A stretch of 35,000 bases of DNA from Mesostigma viride (lineage: Eukaryota; Streptophyta; Mesostigmatophyceae; Mesostigmatales; Mesostigmataceae), in the NCBI GenBank assembly GCA_009746045.1, contig RPFO01001641.1, positions 1 through 35,000 of the forward strand, given 5' to 3'. Shown piece after piece: positions 9,762-21,410 of the stretch (positions within the stretch are counted from its first letter, which is position 1; each line of letters begins with the position of its first letter). Both the position numbers and the translations under genes were made by a program. Below the pieces are notes generated by a model. That model did no database searches and was not told the DNA's origin. It saw only the letters and a program-made list of their open reading frames with translations.

Positions 9762-10291
9762 GTAATGATGTGGTGCGGGCGAACGCTGCGGTGGGCTTCG
9801 GTCCTGCAGCTAAACTTGCTGCTCAGTCTGAAGGGGTGGAAGCGACCACTCGGAGCCAAGAGCCTTATGAGAAGCCTACGCTGTGGATGAGACTTATGGA
9901 CGGGGAACAGAAACACGGAGCACCGGAGTGCTTCTGGATTGATGGGTGGGCCGAGAACACCATGAGAAGGGCCAATGCGAGTAGGGAAAAGCAAAAGTAT
10001 ACCAAGTTACAGGAGGTGAAGTTGTACGGGCAGGTAGGTGGATACGATCGGAAATGGAGGGACGTTTGCATGAAGTTTTTTCCAGAAGAGACAGAGGGCG
10101 GAAAGTTGCATAGGGGCAAGTTCTGGATGCCTTTGGACTATGTGAAGAAGGTGGTGACTCTGATGGACGGAAAGAGTTGGAATGATGTGGCAAAGTGGGC
10201 ACCTGCGATGTCCATCGATCCAAAGAGGAAGAAGTCCAAAACAGAACAGCAGAAATTGGAAGCAGAAGCAAGGAGCAAGAATAAGAAGTGA
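9762..10291 (+). CDS. Unknown gene, terminal exon with stop
   Basis: The exon follows acceptor GGTTACGCGCAG; phase G|GT with the previous exon restores a Gly. It reads open for 175 codons to TGA at 10289-10291. Typical stretches are PTLWMRLMDGEQKHGAPECF, CFWIDGWAENTMRRANA and KFWMPLDYVKKVVTLMDGKS. It ends in a basic tail (PKRKKSKTEQQKLE), possibly a nuclear localisation signal. The sequence is compact and basic, with no domain I recognise. This is the most convincing 3' end of the gene; no clear poly(A) signal was identified downstream. Confidence 0.75.
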
Positions 10292-11276
10292 CGTTCGAAG
10301 ACTTTATTTTATGTTGGACGAGTCTTTAGTAAATTCAGTCGACTCCGTCTCAAGTGCGACGAATGTATCCATTATATTCTTCAATGAAACAATGCAATTT
10401 CACGCTAATGTAAAGTTTTTATGTCACACGAGACTTACAATGAGATAAATACCCACAAATTGTAATATTTACGTGAAATTTATACGCTCGCAAGCCAAAA
10501 TTCAAGATTTTTGCCTCAAAATTGAAGGAAAAGTGTCACACACTTGGCTTGGACCGCGGAACATTCGAAGTGGGCCCGGCCATTTGCCCTTGTCTTTCTG
10601 ATTTAAAGACTTTTTTAAAGAGGTCCCGATGGGAGAACGTTTCCAACGTTGTTGCTTATTCATTACTTTGAAGAAAGAGCCTTTTCAGTTGCTGACAGTG
10701 AGATGGAAGCTGTCTCATGCAAATTACCCAGGCAATGTAAGTGATGCAAGGTGAGGCCGTGCATGGCTGATATTGCCTTCATGCGTGAGTTGAGCAGGAG
10801 ACTGGCTGGGTGTGTGGCTGGCTAGGTGAGCGGGGCATGTATGGGGTGTTGCAATGGTGAGGGCATGCGAGGCGGGCACATGCCTGGCTGGTTTGGGTGT
10901 TGGGTAGTTGGGTGGTTCGGTGATTGTGTTGTTGAGTGGATAGGTGGTTAGGTGGTTGTGTAGCTGGGTGATTGGTTGTTTGGTTGTTAAATTGCCCAGA
11001 GAGCCTTGGGTGGGAGGCTTGGGCTATAGATGCTTCAAGGGATGCCTAGGCGTGGGTGGGTTCAATGGCAGGTGGCTGGCTGATAGGTGGATGCCTTGGT
11101 AAATGGCTGGCTGCGTAGGTGGGAGCACAGGCAGTTGGAGAGGGTGGGTGGGTGGGTGGCTGGTCATGGTGGGTGGATGAGTGCAAGGGCGGTCGGTTAT
11201 TGGCAGATGCCCAGGTGGCTGGGTGATGATAGGCTTTGGGGACTTTGAAGTGGGTGGGTTGTTGGATGCATGAGTG
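10292..11276. other. Non-coding stretch with GT/GGTGG low complexity
   Basis: I see no gene here. From about 10760 to 11275 the plus strand is a degenerate run of TGG, GGCTGG and GGTGGTTGG words, unlike the AT-richer 10292-10700. It runs directly into the telomere-like tract at 11277, an arrangement reminiscent of subtelomeric DNA. Confidence 0.6.
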
Positions 11277-11343
11277 AAACCCTAAACCCTAAACCCTAAA
11301 CCCTAAACCCTAAACCCTAAACCCTAAACCCTAAACCCTTAAA
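11277..11343. repeat. Interstitial telomere tract, eight CCCTAAA units
   Basis: Eight perfect head-to-tail CCCTAAA heptamers (11280-11335) end in a ninth, altered copy CCCTTAAA. This is the C-rich strand of the plant-type telomere (TTTAGGG). Unique-looking sequence lies on the right and GT-rich sequence on the left, so it is internal, not a chromosome end. Confidence 0.95.
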
Positions 11344-13274
11344 CAACTCAGGGAGAGTGTTTTTCTGCCCAGTTCTAGGCATGCATGCTGGCCAAGTCTG
11401 CCTTCTATTTGTGTGTTTGTTGTGTGTTAGAGACATGGAGATGCTTGGGATCTGCTTGCATTGAGGCATCAGCAAGCTGCTACTTTTGTTTAGAACTTTC
11501 CTTTTTTCTTGTATTTTGAAGTTGTTTGTAGTACATATAGGATGCGTTGGTAATCAGCTCCTTGCATGTGCCTTCTACACGTGCTTTATGCCCGATGGCA
11601 CTAGCTTTACAATATTGTATGGCATGAGCTGCTGTATTATATGCTGGCCTTGTGTTGGAGGATGCATGTGTGGCCATCTATGATGTTTTGTGCCACATAG
11701 GGATAGGAAACCCAAACTGTAGTGCTAGACACCCACCCCCAAAAAACTCGGTCCTATTTTTCGGACTGAGCTATTTCGTGCTTTCTGCTACATAGCTAGC
11801 TTTTGCAGTTCTGTGGCATGTCATCTTGAGTGAATGTATTGAAGGCATGCCTGTGATATAAACTAACTGCCTTTGAAATTTCAAGGCATACTGATTTGTA
11901 TGAGTGGTCCATATTGCATGATGTATGTCTCAAATCCCATTTTTCCGTACGTACCCCCATGGGCTTGGCGCTATTTATAGCACCCAAAAGTCATAGATAT
12001 GGGACCAATGGCATGTCCCCAAAAAAATTCAACATAAATGCAGGCTCGGTACCAAGGGATAGCCAGATATTGTTTTTAGGACATAGACAAACAAAGTGCA
12101 AAGATGTGCAACTCAGTCCATTTTTTAGGACTGAGCGTACATAGTTTAAGGGGCGTCAGGCCCCGGCTAGGAAAATTATTTATTACGTCAATAAATAACG
12201 TGGTGCACAGCTTTCTAGACATCATTGGCTATGTACCTCAAGGTAGCGTGGACTTTGGTAATTATGGTAGGTGAGTGGTGGTGGCGACCCTGACCTATGT
12301 TCATGGGCAGACAATAGGTCGATAATGACAACTGGCATGTTATAACACGGTGCATGCGCATGCACGACTCAGTACAACATGGTATGTATGACATGCACAT
12401 GAGACAATACTATAATCTGGTGAAGATACTCTGACACATGTTTTGCGGGGAAATTTAATTATCACTTGAAAAAATGTCAACATTTTCACCGTGTAAATAG
12501 GCCGCCCAGAATACATAATCAAAAGTGGGGAAATTTGCAGGAACGTATGGGCAGGTCATTTGGAGTAAGTGGATCCCCTTGGCACAATATCTCATAAAGC
12601 CTATGTCAACTTTCCTTAGCAAGGATAAACTACAAGGCCTTGAAGTGAATAAAATCAATTCACAAATTGTACAAATTTCACACGACGACATGGTATAAGT
12701 GACAGGTCTACAATAGTTTTGTAATTTTCCTCAATAGTCATTTTCAGGGGGGGAAATAGACACCGACGTATCTCAAACATTTTCAAAGCCAACAAATGCA
12801 TGCGCCGGGGCAAAAAGCCAGGTACACATGTGTGTACCTCAACTCAGAAAGCCAAAATATCTGTAAATCTGCATACGCATACCTAACTCCTCCGTCAGGC
12901 GTCTCCGATGCGCTACACTGGGTTCCAGGTTCTGCACATGTAAAAAAGCATAACAAGATTGGATGAAGGAAATAGACGCATGAAGATGCGTAATAAATGC
13001 CAAAGTACAAATGCATTAATAATTGTGCTGAATGTAAGCCCCTGTGTCATATAGCATGTAAGAATGTATCGTGGAATCAGGCTCTTTCCCTTTGCAACTG
13101 TGTGTGAATAAGTCCTATATGTTCCAGGCATGTAAGCGGAATTGTTAGAACTTCGAAACTTACACAAGACCTGTCTCCACTTTGTAGGTATTTCACTGCA
13201 AAGCCTTGAATCGTAGATATTTCATCGCACGAGGCTCAGGTAGTATATATAGTTTCTAAAACGCTGCCCCATAC
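11344..13274. other. AT-rich stretch without a recognisable gene; two short hairpins
   Basis: No convincing exon was found. Two 24-base hairpins are present: CTCGGTCC/GGACTGAG at 11747-11770 (one G-T pair) and CTCAGTCC/GGACTGAG at 12112-12135 (perfect 8-bp stem, 8-base loop). Both stems share the same sequence, so they may be parts of one small repeat element about 390 bp long. Confidence 0.5.
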
Positions 13275-13417
13275 CTCGGATGTGCCATGGGCTGATGTCG
13301 CCGCTGCTCCGGCGTCAATGGCAGGCTCCAAAACGCTCCGTTGGGCGCCCTTTTGACCCGCGGCACTCCATGATGCCGAAGAAGCATGAAGGCCACCCAC
13401 TCCTTGCAGCGGTCTCC
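13275..13417 (-). CDS. Doubtful isolated exon
   Basis: On the minus strand a 143-bp open segment lies between acceptor GCCGCTGCAG and donor CCGAG|GTATGG. It reads naturally: GDRCKEWVAFMLLRHHGVPR, then a run ending WSLPLTPEQRRHQPMAH. The amino-acid mix is protein-like and both splice sites are good, but no partner exons were found. It may be a fragment of a mobile element or a single exon of a gene with long introns. Confidence 0.3.
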
Positions 13418-14331
13418 CTGCAGCGGCAGATCAGAAATTGGTGGAGGAGCTAGTCGAGCTCATTTTATCGGGGCTGGCCGTCAACTACTAACAAGGGTAT
13501 TTATGCTGCAGTACACGTACATCAGTAAGTGTGATGAATGGCAGCGCTAATGTCTGCAGCCGATAAAATAAACCATGGCATCAATTTTACATTTTTTAAG
13601 TGTATACTGAATGACAGCGCTAGTAGTACCGCCTGTAGCCGATACAGTACATGTAGAAACCATGGCATCAAGTCAGGTACTATAGCCCATTGAATTCTGC
13701 ATGATCATTCGATAGTACTACCAGCACCAGTTGATAAAGCTGGGAACGGATTATTAAAGCTGCACGCCCGCAATTAACTCTGGCAGCTGCACTACATGAG
13801 TGGACTGCTCGCCTCGACCGTGGGATGCGCCCCATTCACAAGAAGGTGGGACAAACTCAGGAAGTCGGGACGGCCCACCGTGCTGAGCTCAGTGACCCAC
13901 CTATAGATGATCATGAGTTTGGGAAATGGGCAATTGGCCCGCCGAGGTAAGCAATTGGGGGGGGCGCCACCAAGCTGACATTGTCCCACCAGCGTCCCAT
14001 AGACGTCCCACCGAATCAGTCATGAGACGGCACGTCTGCAAACCTGCACTATATATGTATATATATGCGCATGCAGCTTTTATTTGCAGCAGGCGCTGCC
14101 TCTATATATAAGCTAATCATAGCCAGCGCATAGCGGAATATCGACAAGATGACATTGTATTGTAAGCTCATGGCGAACGATATAGGTAGCTAGTAGATAG
14201 GCAATAGACCATGCCATCATAGACGGCTGCTGGAGAGAGCTGCCAGGGCTAAACTATACACTACTATATAAGCATAATTAGATATGGGTGGCAATAATAT
14301 ATATTTTATATTGGCGACTATATATATAGCT

Positions 14332-14619
14332 GTGGCTGAGCGCGACAAGTTTGCCTCCTACGGCAATGTGGGGCCCCACCGGGTCATCCCCTTTGTCCTT
14401 GAGGAGTTCGGGGCCATGGGCCCCAAACGGCGGAGTTTTTCCACGAGCTGCCAGCGCCGTGAAGACCGCCTCGACCTCGAGGGTCAGACCACCCCGTGGT
14501 CTGCCCGCACGTGGTCCTCGTATTGGCGGTAGCGCCTGTCACTCGCCCTCACTCGCACCGTGGCTGATGTGTTATTCCGCCGCAGCCGGGCCGACTTTGT
14601 CGCGACCCATGCGGTCTAG
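14332..14619 (+). pseudogene. 3' end of a retroelement ORF, frameshifted
   Basis: The stretch encodes VAERDKFASYGNVGPHRVIP followed by FVLEEFGAMGPK, then after a shift REDRLDLEGQTTPWSARTWS, then after another shift RLSLALTRTVADVLFRRSRA and DFVATHAV before TAG at 14617-14619. This arrangement (a VxPFVLExFGxxG segment, then a Trp-Ser region, then a Leu/Arg helix ending the ORF) is what I associate with the extreme C terminus of algal and plant non-LTR retrotransposon polyproteins. Only the last about 95 residues remain, consistent with 5' truncation. Two frame breaks mark it as dead. The left edge abuts a TATA-type microsatellite. Confidence 0.5.
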
Positions 14620-14922
14620 ATCCCTCGATCGACCCAGGCCTGGTGGGCCGGCCGGCAGCGATGTTGCTGCGTGTCGTAGTTTTGTGATGTAGTTATGTTG
14701 TACCTTGTGCAGCTGGCGTGATCCTTGCATGTCCGTGTCAGATTACTATTATTTTCTTTAGGGTTCTTCTTTTGGGGGGGGGGGGGTCCTTATGTTGCAT
14801 GCCAATCTCACCTCCGTAATTTATCATTCTCAATGAATATATATAATTATATATATATATATGTGGAAGAATGCACACGTAGTACTAGCTGCGCGCGAGC
14901 AGTAGATTATTTCATGTATTAG

Positions 14923-15113
14923 GACCGGACGTACCGTCATCAAATTCGGATGTGGCGATGGCGCCAATCCTAGAGCAAGACGTGAGCGAGATTGTTGCAA
15001 CAAATATCAGGAACGCCATCATGATATGCATATGGATAATATGGCCGATGCGCACGCGCATGCCCGCGGGAAAACACCTCCATAAGCGCGTCATTGGTTT
15101 CAACTTGGGATGA
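14923..15113 (+). CDS. Doubtful terminal exon with hydrophobic core
   Basis: After an acceptor-like CATGTATTAG, a 62-residue open segment runs to TGA at 15111-15113. It reads SSNSDVAMAPILEQDVSEIV, then NIRNAIMICIWIIWPMRTRM, then a basic tail ending RVIGFNLG. The AIMICIWIIW run could be a short membrane segment. Upstream exons were not identified and the size is within chance range. Confidence 0.2.
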
Positions 15114-15491
15114 GGGCCGCCCGGAAGCCCTCCCCGCGACGTCATCGCAGTACAAACCCTTATCAAGCTTAACCCCGGTGTTTACCCGACATAGCTGTCA
15201 AACCTGTCGAACCATGGCAGTCGATCGACTGTCACAAGTTTTCGGCTGTCGCAGCAAGGCTGCAAGGGTCGCAGGGTTTAGGCTAACGTTTCAACTTTAT
15301 GCATTTCGCCTTCGTATATTTACAGGAATGCACGCGTACACGTGTACGTGTATGAAGGGGTACATAAAAAAAACACTTTTACAGGTAAATAGGTGTACGT
15401 TTATTCCAAATATAGCCAGTAGTTAATTCCTGCTAAGCCTAGGGTATCAAGATGTCAGTGGCTAAAACGGAGCCTTACTAGACCACGGAAG

Positions 15492-15702
15492 CGGAAGCGC
15501 ATAATTTGGCTCTGATGACACAAACTCTAGTGCGGGGGTGAGTGCGGGGTTCCGGGACACCACCGCACTAAGTCCGACGCGCCTGCCCAGGCCACGCCGC
15601 GCCGGACCGGCACACGAGTTACGCGGGAAAAAAGGGCCTGCCGCGCCAATTACTGTAGGACTTGGCTAATTTCTTTGTTGACTACAAGCGCAGTCAAGGA
15701 TG
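15492..15702 (+). repeat. 211-bp inverted repeat, left copy
   Basis: This sequence, starting CGGAAGCGCATAATTTGGCT and ending CGCAGTCAAGGATG, is repeated exactly in reverse complement at 24433-24643. I compared all 211 positions and found no mismatch; homology stops abruptly inside (CAATTGG versus ATAAAAC) and outside. The length is in the range of Mutator-type terminal inverted repeats. No target-site duplication is obvious: the outer flanks read CCACGGAAG on the left and ACTCCGCC on the right. Confidence 0.95.
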
Positions 15703-18657
15703 CAATTGGCATCATTGCATTATTTTTGCCAAGGTGCTGGCAATTTACGCTTGAAGGTGGCAAAAATCTGGTTTCTTTGTGATGCAGTAGTGACTATTGC
15801 CTGGCAATTGCGCAGCCGGGAAGTTGGGCGACGAGAATGCCATGGTTGTTCTAAAGTATAATCATCGGACCCTAATTTGTCTGAAGTAGGAGACAAACAG
15901 TCTTTGACGTCCCTGGGATCCATAGCAATAAAAATTCTGCTTTCTCTACTCGCAGTAATGTCGGCACACTTAGTTTCCTCTTCGAATCGATCTTTTGTCT
16001 GGCAATCTTTCCCTCTCTCGTTTTTTTCTCCCTCCCTCCCTCCCTTGCTCGCTCCCTCCCTCCGTCTCATGCGTTCCTCCAACGTCCCGTCCTGTCTTCT
16101 TCCCCCCACCCTGCCTTCTCTCGTTAGCTTCCGAGCTTTTTATGCATTGCCTCTCCATACCTCGCTACCAAGTTTCCAAGTAGACCTTGAAGAGATATAC
16201 CGGGAAATGCGTCTGGACGCGGTCATCGTGCGCGCCTTTCTCTTCTGATTTTCTGCGTAAAGCTTGGTAGCACACCTTGTCGGCCCTCGCGGAACTGTCA
16301 GCCCGTATCTGGGAACTGGACCACATGTATCTGTTACAGTATCTTGCTTATTTTGCGTAGGTTGCTAGTGTTGCTGTATCCTTCAAGTTTAGTGTTGCAG
16401 AGTGTGACTGACCACTGTATCATTTGGTGATGGGTTTGTTGAATGCTGGGTTTGTTCTTGTATGAGTGTTTGTATAGGGATCCTTGTGTCCTAAAGTAGA
16501 AAGCTTGTCGTTGATACTGCTTCTTCTTTTTTTGGAGTAGCCCTTGGGACATGCAGGCAAGGATGGCATTACAAATATCAATGAAATACAGTACCAAGCT
16601 TTTTACCACTGACGTGCATTGTAAAATAGGTGCAGGCAACTGCCGTGCACATGCCGTGCCTGAAAATTGTTGAGCCCATGGTGAGCTTTTTTTCTTATTT
16701 GGTAATTACAGCGTCAATACGTTGTCTAATGTCAACCAACGTGGATCGACCTGGGCTGAGGTTGTCAGTGTGTGCGTAAATGTAAAGCACACATGTATGG
16801 CTCGCATGTTTGGGAGCCGATCCTAGCCGAATCACACTTTGTTGGCACCCATGCCTGCAGCTAGTGGGGTCTTTGTGGCTAGGTACCTTGGGACAGTGTT
16901 GGGGTTGGCTAGCTAGACTACGTGCAAGATGATTCCACCACTGGCCATCAGTGGCTCGGTCCTTAGAGCAGCCAACATACCAGCATACTCGCGCATATTT
17001 CAGCTTTAGCACACCCACAGTTTGCCATAGTCCAACGAGCGTTGAACGCAGCTGTGGCCTGCCTTCGGGCATGAGTGAGGACGCAGGTGTCTTTGCCCCT
17101 TTCCCACTGTGCAACTTACAGGGACTGGAAAGCACTCTAGGTGCTACATGCCCACCCCACCGAGGCATGCTATAATTTCAAAGAGACAACCAGCGCAGGC
17201 CAGAAATCGGGAGAATCCGGACCATGGTAGCTCGAGCCTGCCGTTATCTTTTCCGCGTTTTCGAGTCGTTCAGGATGATGAAGATGAATGGTGATGGAAA
17301 TGTGTATCCTTGTGCATTGAAATTATGGCTGGCTTACGTGTGGAGCGACTAGATGACCTAGACGGTGGGGCCGGAAACAGCATGCTTGATCAGGGCGTGT
17401 GTTTCTAGCCTAACTGGCCGGGAGTGTCTAGTGGTGAGCACCATTGCTGCGATCGCTCTCCCACCATTTACGAGGAAATACCCGCAAATGGAAAACCACT
17501 GAAAAGGTCTAGCTAGTCAGTCATCACGTTAGCCATGCCATGATTCCAAACGTCCAAGAACTGCACACGGTGCAAAGGCAAAAAGCCGGAGGACAGCACT
17601 TTCAAATGTGCGGCGGGATAATTTATTTAATTTAATTTTAGAGCAGGAAACATGTTCCTGTCATCCATGAGATAGCGGCCATTGGCATTGTGAGGATGGA
17701 TGCACGTCAGATCATATAGTAAGAATTTGGACAATCAAGAATGTGTTTGACGCTCTTTCAACCCAAATTAAGGTTTGACTGATAATTTGGTCGGGGCTCA
17801 TTGCTCAACCATTCCAATGGGGATGTATGCTCGTTGACGCAGTCAATCATGACATCTTATGATTATTACTTACGGCAACGTGACGTGTGGATCCGCCAAT
17901 AAATTAGCTATCAAGGTCAACCAGCATCGGTATGCATTATTAAATCAGCAGACGCATGCATGTGTTGAATGTTAGCAACGCATACCTTGTGTTGGCCGGC
18001 CACCTGCAACTTTACTTACTACTGCAACTTTATTACTGACCAGGTAGATGTTGAAGAACCTCACAATCATCCAGTTGTCGCATGGATCCTAGCTAGCCCA
18101 CGAGGAAAATTTTCAAGGTGCCCAGTTTTATAGCAGTATGCATATAAGACACATGATACTGCACCACTGCGGCTAGCTTATGACTGTCCCCATCCCCCCT
18201 TCCCCATTCCATCAGGAAATATGCTGACGCTGTCTACGTGTTTATTAATTTATTCATTCATGACTGTGTAACATGGCCAACGTGAAGGCAGGCCTTTATG
18301 ATAATGGGCCCTTCAACTCGAGAGCTCCATCCATTGCAGCCCTTGGGCATTTGCAGCTGCCAGCTGATAATGCTCCAATATGAGGGTAGTCTTGGAATCT
18401 TCATGCCGAAAGCTCGGTCACCACCTCCTGCATTAAGAGCAAATAGACAAGCACTGAGTTTAGAACCCTGGACTCAACCACACACAAACAATGATTCGTG
18501 ACAAGCTATGGATGAAAAACTTCAGGAATCTCTTTTTCTATTTGCGTACATATGGGCATTACATGCACATGCACAACCACAATACAATAACGGGGGAGAA
18601 AAAGGGAAAAGGAAGCCCAGCAGAGAGAGACGCAGTGAGAGGGAGTTCGTTAGGTTG
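15703..18657. other. Inner left part of the inverted-repeat segment; no firm gene
   Basis: I see no supported gene. About 16010-16115 is pyrimidine-rich (CCCTCCCTCC type). A minus-strand ORF at 15720-16109 and another at 16695-17168 (157 codons) are open, but neither has recognisable motifs and both are short enough to be chance. From 18600 an AG-rich lead-in precedes the satellites. Confidence 0.5.
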
Positions 18658-19774
18658 GCAGTCGGGCAGTCGGGCAGTTGGGCAGTCGGGCAGTCGGGCA
18701 GTCGGGAAGTCGGGCAGTCGGGCAGTCGGGCAGTCGGGCAGTCGGGCAGTCGGGCAGTCGGGCAGTCGGGCAGTCGGGCAGTCGGGCAGTCGGGCAGTCG
18801 GGCAGTCGGGCAGTCGGGCAGTCGGGCAGTCGGGCAGTCGGGCAGTCGGGCAGTCGGGCAGTCGGGCAGTCGGGCAGTCGGGCAGTCGGGCAGTCGGGCA
18901 GTCGGGCAGTCGGGCAGTCGGGCAGTCCGGCAGTCGGGCAGTCGGGCAGCCCGGCAGTCGGGCAGTCGGGCAGTCCGGCAGTCGGGCAGTCGGGCAGTCC
19001 GGCAGTCGGGCAGTCGGGCAGTCGGGCAGTCGGGCAGTCGGGAAGTCGGGCAGTCGGGCAGTCGGGCAGTCGGGCAGTCGGGCAGTCGGGCAGTCGGGCA
19101 GTCGGGCAGTCGGGCAGTCGGGCAGTCGGGCAGTCGGGCAGTCGGGCAGTCGGGCAGTCGGGCAGTCGGGCAGTCGGGCAGTCGGGCAGTCGGGCAGTCG
19201 GGCAGTCGGGCAGTCGGGCAGTCGGGCAGTCGGGCAGTCGGGCAGTCGGACAGTCGGGCAGTCCGGCAGTCGGGCAGTCGGGCAGCCCGGCAGTCGGGCA
19301 GTCGGGCAGTCCGGCAGTCGGGCAGTCGGGCAGTCCGGCAGTCGGGCAGTCGGGCAGTCGGGCAGTCGGGCAGTCGGGAAGTCGGGCAGTCGGGAAGTCG
19401 GGCAGTCGGGCAGTCGGGCAGTCGGACAGTCGGGCAGTCGGGCAGTCGGGCAGTCGGGCAGTCGGGCAGTCGGGAAGTCGGGCAGTTGGGCAGTCGGGCA
19501 GTCGGGCAGTCGGGCAGTCGGACAGTCGGGCAGTCGGGCAGTCGGGCAGTCGGGCAGTCGGGCAGTCGGGCAGTCGGGCAGTCGGGCAGTCGGGCAGTCG
19601 GACAGTCGGGCAGTCGGGCAGTCGGGCAGTCGGGCAGTCGGGCAGTCGGGCAGTCGGGCAGTCGGGCAGTTGGGCAGTCGGGCAGTCGGGCAGTCGGGCA
19701 GTCGGGCAGTCGGGCAGTCGGGCAGTCGGACAGTCGGGCAGTCGGGCCGTCGGGCCGTCGGGCAGTCGGGCAGT
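18658..19774. repeat. 8-bp satellite (GGGCAGTC)n, about 139 copies
   Basis: An almost uninterrupted array of the octamer CGGGCAGT. Rare variants (GGGAAGTC, GGACAGTC, GTCCGGCA, GCCCGGCA) mark positions within it. A distinctive cassette of CCGG-type variants at about 18925-19007 recurs at about 19261-19343, exactly 336 bp (42 units) later. That shows segmental duplication within the array. Because 24 bp is three units and no stop is formed, long ORFs run through on both strands. Confidence 0.95.
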
Positions 19775-19882
<108 letters not shown>

Positions 19883-19947
19883 AATCGCTGTCCGGATCAT
19901 CCTCCTGCACTTCTTGTCCGGCAGCTAATGTTGATGATGCACCCCGC

Positions 19948-21022
19948 GGGGCGGAGGGCACCGCAGCCGGGGCGCATGGCACGGCAGCCGGGGCGGAGGG
20001 CACGGCAGCCGGGGCGCAGGGCACGGCAGCCGGGGCGCAGGGCACGGCAGCCGGGGCGCAGGGCACGGCAGCCGGGGCGGAGGGCACCGCAGCCGGGGCG
20101 GAGGGCACCGCAGCCGGGGCGGAGGGCACCGCAGCCGGGGCGCAGGGCACGGCAGCCGGGGCGGAGGGCACGGCAGCCGGGGCGCAGGGCACGGCAGCCG
20201 GGGCGCAGGGCACGGCAGCCGGGGCGCAGGGCACGGCAGCCGGGGCGCAGGGCACGGCAGCCGGGGCGGAGGGCACAGCAGCCGGGGCGGAGGGCACAGC
20301 AGCCGGGGCGCAGGGCACCGCAGCCAGGGCGGAGGGCACAGCAGCCGGGGCGCAGGGCACGGCAGCCGGGGCGGAGGGCGCCGCAGCCGGGGCGGAGGGC
20401 ACCGCAGCCGGGGCGGAGGGCACGGCAGCCCGGGCGCAGGGCACGGCAGCCGGGGCGCAGGGCACGGCAGCCGGGGCGCAGGGCACGGCAGCCGGGGCGG
20501 AGGGCACCGCAGCCGGGGCGGAGGGCACCGCAGCCGGGGCGGAGGGCACCGCAGCCGGGGCGCAGGGCACGGCAGCCGGGGCGGAGGGCACGGCAGCCGG
20601 GGCGCAGGGCACGGCAGCCGGGGCGCAGGGCACGGCAGCTGGGGCGCAGGGCACGGCAGCCGGGGCGCAGGGCACGGCAGCCGGGGCGGAGGGCACAGCA
20701 GCCGGGGCGGAGGGCACAGCAGCCGGGGCGCAGGGCACCGCAGCCAGGGCGGAGGGCACAGCAGCCGGGGCGCAGGGCACGGCAGCCGGGGCGGAGGGCG
20801 CCGCAGCCGGGGCGGAGGGCACCGCAGCCGGGGCGGAGGGCACGGCAGCCGGGGCGCAGGGCACGGCAGCCGGGGCGGAGGGCACGGCAGCCGGGGCGCA
20901 TGGCACGGCAGCCGGGGCGCAGGGCACGGCAGCCGGGGCGGAGGGCACGGCAGCCGGGGCGCAGGGCACGGCAGCCGGGGCGGAGGGCACGGCAGCCGGG
21001 GCGCAGGGCACGGCAGCCGGGG
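19948..21022. repeat. 21-bp GC-rich satellite with 420-bp higher-order repeat
   Basis: About 51 copies of a 21-bp unit, GGCACGGCAGCCGGGGCGCAG, with C/G/A variants at two positions. The variant order around 20270-20390 (ACAGCAGCC, then CAGCCAGGG, then GCGCCGCAG) is repeated at 20690-20810, an offset of 420 bp or 20 units. That is a higher-order repeat. On the minus strand it would read (APAAVPC/S)n, a seven-residue repeat. Confidence 0.95.
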
Positions 21023-21039
21023 TGGCATCCAGTGGGGCG

Positions 21040-21410
21040 TCCGAAGGCGGGGCGCAAGCTTTTGATGTCTTTTGTGCATTGCTCTCGTTTCGTCTACAAC
21101 GAGGCTTGCAGTTTGCCCTTTCGCCCTCGCCGCTCAAATAGTCAGCGGTTCTGTTGGTTGGTAAGCTAGATCGCAAAAGGACCCTTTGCTTTGGACCTTT
21201 ATCGCAAAACACCAACACCCAGTTGAGGTCGTGAAAATTTAGGGGCCCATTCTTGAGCTCTTGCTTGTTGGCTTTGTCGAGCGCCTGATGAGCGAGCTTG
21301 GGGGTCTCATATATTTGACCGCAGTCAACATTGGGGTAAGGCTTCAGGGCGTCAATAAATTGGTTAATCTCCGTAGTGCTCAAGGTGCTGCTCGATATTG
21401 AAACGCCACA
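21040..21410 (-). CDS. Candidate minus-strand exon reading into the 21-bp satellite
   Basis: The minus strand reads non-repetitive, protein-like sequence just before the satellite: [20 protein letters not shown], then [20 protein letters not shown], then [18 protein letters not shown], a basic Cys-containing stretch, and finally PAAVPCA repeats. Composition is ordinary for a globular domain. The frame then stays open for over 700 further codons through all three satellites, which I regard as a repeat artefact. If the exon is real it must splice out or terminate near the array. No family recognised. Confidence 0.35.

Noticed and set aside
16695-17168. 157-codon minus-strand ORF
   Set aside because: No recognisable motif and no splice partners; composition (many His, Cys, Trp in no pattern) looks like chance in GC-balanced DNA.
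17420-17475. tRNA-like words (GTCTAGTGGTGAGCA) suggesting a tRNA gene
   Set aside because: A box-like segment is present, but no acceptor stem, anticodon arm or GGTTCRANNCC box follows at the right distance.
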